A program made the position numbers and the translations under genes. Of a stretch of 64,000 nucleotides of DNA, positions 1 to 64,000 are shown piece after piece. Source of the DNA: Crotophaga sulcirostris. Taxonomy: Eukaryota > Chordata > Aves > Cuculiformes > Crotophagidae. The stretch's first letter is position 1. Every line of letters starts with the position of its first letter. The notes beneath the pieces are model-generated. The model ran no database searches and had not been told where the DNA came from. It saw only the letters and a program-made list of their open reading frames with translations. Location of the stretch: assembly GCA_013397455.1 (NCBI GenBank), contig VYZB01000121.1, positions 2,153,508 through 2,217,507 of the forward strand, read 5' to 3'.

Positions 1-79
1 AAAATGATACAAGTCTCTAAGCATCAGGAGAATATTTGCTTTCCAGTTTGCTGAGGCTCTGGGAGCATGCAGGTCAAAT

Positions 80-348
80 CATAGAATCACAGAATCAGAA
101 TGGTTTGAGTTGGAAGAGACCTTAAAGCCCATCCAGTTCCAACCCCCCTGCCATGGGCAGGGACACCTCCCACTGAATCAGGGGGCTCCAAGCCCCATCC
201 AGCCTGGCCTTGAACACCTCCAGGGATGGGGCAGCCACCACTGCTCTGGGCAACCTGGACCAGGGCCACACCACCCTCGTTGGGAAGAATTTCTTCCTAT
301 TGTCTAATCTAAATCTTCCCCCTGCCTCCTTAAAGCCATTGTAGAGCA
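80..348 (-). mobile_element. CR1 LINE, 5'-truncated 3' end
   Basis: On the minus strand the element ends with two copies of the CR1 terminal octamer (ATTCTGTG, ATTCTATG; plus-strand 80-95). It is preceded by the conserved CR1 3' segment: on the plus strand GAAGAATTTCTTCCTATTG, the ATCTAATCTAAATCT block and the GATGGGGCAGCCACCACTG block are clear. No reverse transcriptase remains. Non-LTR element, dead copy; it marks the genome as sauropsid, most likely avian. Confidence 0.9.
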
Positions 349-1554
349 CTGTGTGGCCACCCAGGGCCCCCATGCCTGGGGTGCTCAGCATTATTCAGGG
401 CAGCCCCCCGGGCCCTGACCACGGCAGCCATCATCCCCATGTCCACACCACGCATCCACACGCCAGTGTGCCTGGCTCAAAGGAGGCCTGCACCTGAGGT
501 AAAAAGAGAGATGTGTGTGTGCGCAAGGCACTGAAAAAAACTTGTTTGCAACACTCTGCTCTTCTGTGCCACTGGTACGCCAAGGCCCCCACCTTCAGAG
601 CCCTGGTGTCCTTCAGGGCAGAGAGGGGGAGCTGTAGAGGGGCCTGCAACTTTCCACCGAGAGGAGTGTGCTAAGACTTTGTGACTTCTCTTTTTAAATC
701 CTTGACATCCTGCTCCTTGAGGAAAGCTGGTACTTCACCACTTTCATGCTGAGCGAGTGTTAAGCCTGTCCATGATGTGAGGTAGGAGGCTGGCACACAT
801 CAACAAGGCTGAAGAGGATGTTCTGGTAGGGCAGGAAAGCCCAGTATGACCTGAGCAAGTGTAAATTACTGGATTAGATTCCTCATTTCTACAGCATCAC
901 ATGAAATTCCTGTAACAAACCAAAATCACAAAGCTTAGTAACTAACATAACAAAGCACTTACCTGTACTGTAATTGTTGTGTGTAAGCGATCCCCATTTA
1001 CACAAAATTAATGTGGAGACTGCAGGTATGTTTTCATGACTCCCAGGACTAGGCAGATTATACACTCTTTTGTTATTTATCTGTTTACTACCATTTTCTT
1101 GCAGAATTAGTCTCAGGCAACATCCTCTAAATCAGGCCTATGAAGCACAATAGATTTATGCCTGCTAAAAAACCCCCACAGGCTCCTCCATTATTAATAT
1201 GTAAAGCCTGGAGATGAAGTCACATCTGTATGATGATCTATTTTGGTGGACCATGCGTGCTTAAATCCTAGCCTTGATCTTTTAAACTATCAAGTCTGCC
1301 ATAAATATTTGATGATGAACAAGCTCATAAAAAGAAAATGCAGAATATGAATAGAGGGAGAGCAAATGCGTGATTCAATTTTTAATTACCATCACCTTAC
1401 TTTAAAGGCAAGTTCATCTTCTGTAAGAGACAGAAAGTAACAAATTTCTTTCTCACCATCATCTGATAAAAATGATCAGCATCACATTTGTTTGTATTTT
1501 TTAAGGGAAAAGGATGCATTATCATAGAAACAAAAGAACCAGGACACAAGAAAT
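349..1554. other. Intergenic DNA downstream of SEMA6A
   Basis: AT-rich, unique-looking sequence between the CR1 copy and the proposed poly(A) site. No exon or repeat recognised. A donor-like CAG|GTAAGTG on the minus strand near 960-970 has no supporting exon. Confidence 0.6.
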
Positions 1555-1572
1555 AAAGTAGAACAGTCTGGT

Positions 1573-1612
1573 TTTATTACCATATGTAATCAAGAGCTTT
1601 TATTCTTTTATT
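1573..1612 (-). terminator. SEMA6A: Cluster of three AATAAA polyadenylation signals
   Basis: On the minus strand AATAAA occurs at 1607-1612, 1599-1604 and 1573-1578. Some 20-40 nt further on is a T/G-rich stretch (TTGTGTCCTGGTTC, then TTTTGTTTCT) that fits a downstream element. This is the best candidate for the distal cleavage site, near 1555. Confidence 0.5.
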
Positions 1613-1677
1613 TCTTCTTTTCTCCTCCTTCTTTCTGTCTTTTCTTTTCTTGCCTTTTTTTTTTTTTTTTTTTTTTT
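1598..1677. repeat. Pyrimidine tract with T23 run (A23 on the transcribed strand)
   Basis: An 80-bp stretch almost free of purines on the plus strand ends in 23 consecutive T (1655-1677). In the SEMA6A transcript it would be an A-run just upstream of the poly(A) signal cluster. It would be prone to length polymorphism and to internal oligo-dT priming. Confidence 0.85.
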
Positions 1678-2601
1678 ACAACATACATTAAGTTGTGAAT
1701 CAGATGTTAGGGGGATGTGGAAATGAAGGGAAACTGGTGACATCACGATATTTTACAACTTTACTACAAATGAGAGTCTGAATTTGTTGCATCTATCAGT
1801 GTATAGCAAGGGTGGAAAGCAAAGGCACACATAGGTTCATGAACCCCTCAAAACAGAGGGTGGAAGGGAACTAGGGGCGGGCAGGGACAAAAACTGAATA
1901 CCCACAGAGTACCAAATGCGCATTTCAAGATCAGTCCTGTAACTGGTGTGGTGTACATTGTGAAGGTAGGTCACTGCTCAAGCTGTTGCCATGATTATCC
2001 ATCTCTACATTCTGGGAGAACGCTTTGCCGGGTAATACCAAGGGAACCTGCGCATATGGTGCTCCAGTGGTTTAGAACTTGGTCAAAAGGTTGCGAGTTG
2101 GTTCTTTTTTTAAAAAATGACCTTGCTACCTACTGTCTTCAAAGGGTTTTCTGTTTGTTTTTATTAAAACAACAACATTGCTTTGGATACAGATCTATCT
2201 ACTCCAGTCTGCATAGTTCACTAAGGGCGAACAAAACTGTTTCATAAAAGAAGCCATGATGAAATGAAAGAACATGCAAGCACCCTTGTTACACACTTTG
2301 GTCTAGACCATCCAGACTTTATATATACCATCTCTAAGCTAATGGACTTAAAATCTGTCTTTTCAATCATCCAGAAACAAAACCAAAACCCTGAAAAACA
2401 AATGGAAGTATAAAATTTTAAAAAACAAATTGAAACAGAAACAACCACCTTACTCAAACATACTGTTCTGTAGATATATATATATATAAAAAGCTTAGAA
2501 GCGATCCCCATCATTTTTCTACAGTATGTTGACACAGTTATTGTAACAGATTAAAAACACATCTACGTTTTTGCATAAACTGAAAGACTGGAAAGGAACT
2601 T

Positions 2602-2650
2602 ACACACCTGCGCGCGCACACACACGCACACACCTGTGCGCGCACACACT
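2602..2650. repeat. CA/CG alternating purine-pyrimidine tract
   Basis: An interrupted array of CACA and CGCGCG dinucleotides (for example CGCGCGCACACACACGCACA at 2611-2630, then TGTGCGCGCACACAC). In the mRNA it is a GU/GC-rich element able to fold on itself. As DNA it has Z-forming composition. Confidence 0.8.
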
Positions 2651-3985
2651 CCCACACTAGCTACATGCACAGTCACACAAAAGAAACAAAGGAAAAAAAA
2701 ATAAATTCCCCAAAGAAGTATATGCAGCATCCTTCTGGAGAAGCTGGTAGCTACAGCAGGAGCCCGCCTGCCTGTCCTAGCTCCACGTGCCCTGCGTGCT
2801 GTGGGATGTGTGGACAGGCTTTCTGCACGGCTTGGCGCCTCTCGCCGGCACTTGTCCCCATCCCGGGGACACACCAGCCCCATAGGTAAGGGTGCTTGTC
2901 ACTTCCCTTCTGCCCAGTGAGACTGATCCCCATGCTGATGTGTGGTAAAGGGGGAGTAGATGGGGGCAGGTAGAACCCCCAACGTGGTGCCTTTGGGAGC
3001 ATCGCCGCTTGTGGGTGGTTTTGAGAGAGGACTTGGCACAGCTAGAAAGTCAAATTGAAGCGGAGACTATGGTGCTAGCCTAATTTATTGAGGGACACAG
3101 GGTTATGATAATAACCACCATGTTCTTTTGTCAATGTCTACTCCAGTTCTTGAAGGGGCTTGGAGGAGGAAGGATCAATAAATATTTGCATTACTCAAAG
3201 GGGAAAAAGAAAAAGATTTTACATACTACAGCTCACAAGTATACACAACTGAGGGTGTAAGGCACAAATTTACATGTGGAAGAAAACAGGCTATTCACAG
3301 ATATATTCCCACGAAAAACCCGTGTGATAAGACCATAATTTATGCATGGTAACAGCCGGCATATTAACTAGTTCACACTGTTTGAGGATTTTGTTTGCCG
3401 TCTCACATGCAAGGTGAAATGAGATGGCACATCACAAGCTGGTGCCTTCACAGAAAGTATTAGCTACTGACAAAGCCATGTTGATAGCAATGGTGCACAA
3501 ATGTGCGGCTTTTAAGAGTTTCTTTTGCAGTTGCGTTAGGAGTTATGAACTTGCGCTATTTGTTTGTTGCCATCTTAGGTCAGAGGCCCAGCCAGCTAAT
3601 TAGCTGAGAGACTTAAATAGATATCCCCTTATTTTTCAGCTAATAGGGCAGTCCAGGCACAAAGTTCAGAATTCCAGCTCCAACTTATCTAACTCAGTGA
3701 ATTTATTGGAAAAATAAAAGAGTTTTAATTACTCCAGTTAATGGGTTTCATGTTAAATAGGTATAACTTTCAAAGTACTTCTCTGAAGAGCTGCTCACAG
3801 GATGATATGCAGAAGTCATTTCCTTAGGAAAAACAAAAGTTGAACAATAAATAAGAGGAGTTACTTCCATTAACAGTCACGTGTTATTCATTAAAAGAGA
3901 AGGGTAGCAGAAATCTATGACATAGTTTGCGCAACACGGCATTTAACTGCTGTAACCAAATGGCTGTAACACTGATGGGTATCAT

Positions 3986-3993
3986 TTCACAGT
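3986..3993 (-). promoter_or_regulatory. SEMA6A: miR-27 seed match (8mer)
   Basis: The minus strand reads ACTGTGAA, a full 8mer for miR-27, about 180 nt downstream of the 7mer site. Two sites in the proximal UTR suggest a conserved regulatory link, though pairing here is not tested. Confidence 0.55.
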
Positions 3994-4171
3994 ACCTGCA
4001 CATAGTAAACTTCTGCCATTGTTAAGTCAGAGTTAGTTTTATCAATGATTTTTTTTTCTTTTTTTTTTTCTTTTTAAAATGTGTTTGTTTTTGTAATTAT
4101 CTGTTTTGCTTTTCAGAGCACTCTTTCCCAGTTCAGGAATGCACTGTGCAGCTGGGATGTGGGGTGAAATG

Positions 4172-4178
4172 TCACAGT
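4172..4178 (-). promoter_or_regulatory. SEMA6A: miR-27 seed match (7mer-m8)
   Basis: The minus strand reads ACTGTGA followed by C, complementary to miR-27 bases 2-8. It lies 284 nt into the 3' UTR. SEMA6A repression by miR-27a/b in endothelial cells is established in mammals. Confidence 0.5.
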
Positions 4179-4461
4179 CATCTTTCACCTGTGTGCTTTT
4201 GGCTCAATGTTTGTGATGGAGGGTTAGTCTGTTGAGCAAAGAACCGGTGGGTTGTGGGGGTGAGTCCTGCCATTGCAAACCTTCAACCATGGGTCATATG
4301 GCTCGGGTTTAAAAAAATATTCCACTTTTCCCAGAGAGCAGAAATCCAACACATCTTCAGTTTTCAACAACCATCTTCTCAGAGGAGTGAGTGATAACTG
4401 TTGCAGAACATAGGCTTTCAACCTCTGCTTAATTGCCATCCTCCCCCCACCCCCCTTCTGA

Positions 4462-63595
<59,134 letters not shown>

Positions 63596-63633
63596 AGTAG
63601 TTCAGCTGGGAGGCTTCACTTTTTCACTTCACC
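63596..63633 (-). other. SEMA6A: 5' UTR part of the first coding exon, with probable splice acceptor
   Basis: Just upstream of the ATG an in-frame TGA lies nine bases away (TGA ACT ACT ATG), which fixes the start codon. Position -3 is A, a reasonable Kozak context. The first good acceptor upstream is a pyrimidine-rich stretch ending TTCCACAG, with its AG at 63634-63635. This would make a 38-nt untranslated leader in this exon, fed by a non-coding first exon outside the window. The acceptor is inferred from sequence only. Confidence 0.5.
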
Positions 63634-64000
63634 CTGTGGAACACAAACAAGGGCTTAAGTGCCGTCTGTTGATTCAGATTTAAGAACTGCATAGAGAAAG
63701 CTAAAAAGAGTCAATACAAAGTGGTTGGAGATTTCCTCCTCCTCCTCAAGGCTCTCACTGTACATAAGCAGGTATGTTGTGTTTCCCTAGCAGACCAGTT
63801 CACCTTTAGCCCATGCCTCAGCAGTACCATATCTTGCTTGAGGGTAGACTTAAGTATCTGTGAGTTATGCAGAATTTTCTGCCTCAGCTGTTTATAGGCA
63901 ACAAAGAAACTTTGTCTCCTGCACTGATTGACAGCAGACAAGAGTTTCCCAAGAAATATTTTGTTTTTCCCATCTTTGGTTTACGTAATGACATGATGAC
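63634..64000 (-). other. SEMA6A: Upstream non-coding sequence, probably 5'-UTR intron
   Basis: No exon or repeat was recognised here. If the acceptor at 63634 is used, this is the 3' end of an intron and the promoter lies outside the window. Apart from that acceptor I see nothing in it. Confidence 0.4.

Larger units (their letters stand above)
1555..4461 (-). other. SEMA6A: Probable SEMA6A 3' UTR
   Basis: Non-coding sequence after the stop, about 2.9 kb, close to the long 3' UTR typical of SEMA6A mRNAs. It contains two miR-27 seed matches (3986-3993 and 4172-4178), single AATAAA hexamers at 3702-3707, 3084-3089 and 2160-2165, a GT/GC alternating tract at 2602-2650, a short TA repeat near 2474-2488 and a 23-base A-run (minus strand) at 1655-1677. 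It ends at a triple AATAAA cluster. The distal end is inferred, not observed. Confidence 0.55.

Noticed and set aside
110..391. Open frames on both strands at the left edge
   Set aside because: They lie mostly within the CR1 3' untranslated segment, which is non-coding.
955..985. Donor-like CAG|GTAAGTG on the minus strand downstream of the gene
   Set aside because: No upstream acceptor and exon with a recognisable product; isolated donor motifs are common.

Overview
This window is vertebrate nuclear DNA, most likely from a bird. Two things point there. The left edge carries a CR1 LINE with the avian-type 3' end: copies of the ATTCTRTG octamer followed by the conserved 3' untranslated segment. 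The window also holds a compact, intron-rich gene in AT-rich, repeat-poor DNA. Nothing prokaryotic is present: no operons, CRISPR, IS elements or RNA operons.

One gene fills almost the whole window. It is the complete protein-coding part of SEMA6A (semaphorin 6A), read on the minus strand from the ATG at 63595 to the TAA at 4462. I rebuilt it exon by exon. There are 18 coding exons (100, 118, 61, 63, 102, 91, 120, 89, 218, 132, 156, 177, 141, 81, 59, 21, 165 and 1190 bp) with GT-AG introns throughout and matching phases at every junction. They sum to 3084 bp, a 1027-residue protein with no frameshift or premature stop. In order the protein has a signal peptide, a Sema domain (about 24-511), a PSI domain (about 514-569), a juxtamembrane stalk (570-645), one transmembrane helix (about 646-671) and a 356-residue cytoplasmic tail ending in DACT.

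Layout from right to left, in the direction of transcription. 63634-64000 is upstream, probably 5'-UTR intron. Exon 1 (63496-63595) carries the signal peptide. Exons 2-13 (60867 to 36728) build the Sema domain and the start of PSI. Exons 14-15 finish PSI. A 21-bp microexon (32753-32773) and exon 17 (26134-26298) encode the stalk. After a 20.5-kb last intron, the single large exon 18 (4462-5651) encodes the end of the stalk, the membrane helix and the whole tail. The 3' UTR appears to run to about 1555, where three AATAAA signals cluster. It contains two miR-27 seed matches. Left of that is intergenic DNA with the CR1 copy.

The most interesting points are these. The 21-nt microexon is too short for ORF methods, and together with exon 17 it makes a phase-symmetric stalk that could give four in-frame isoforms. 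The exon 12 donor sits on a GTGTGT where only one register keeps the frame. The 3' UTR carries miR-27 sites. Two perfect short hairpins, a 33-bp tandem duplication and several regulatory-looking intronic patches have no annotation. I found no second gene and no convincing novel system. The long non-SEMA6A ORFs look like chance, antisense or repeat-derived.
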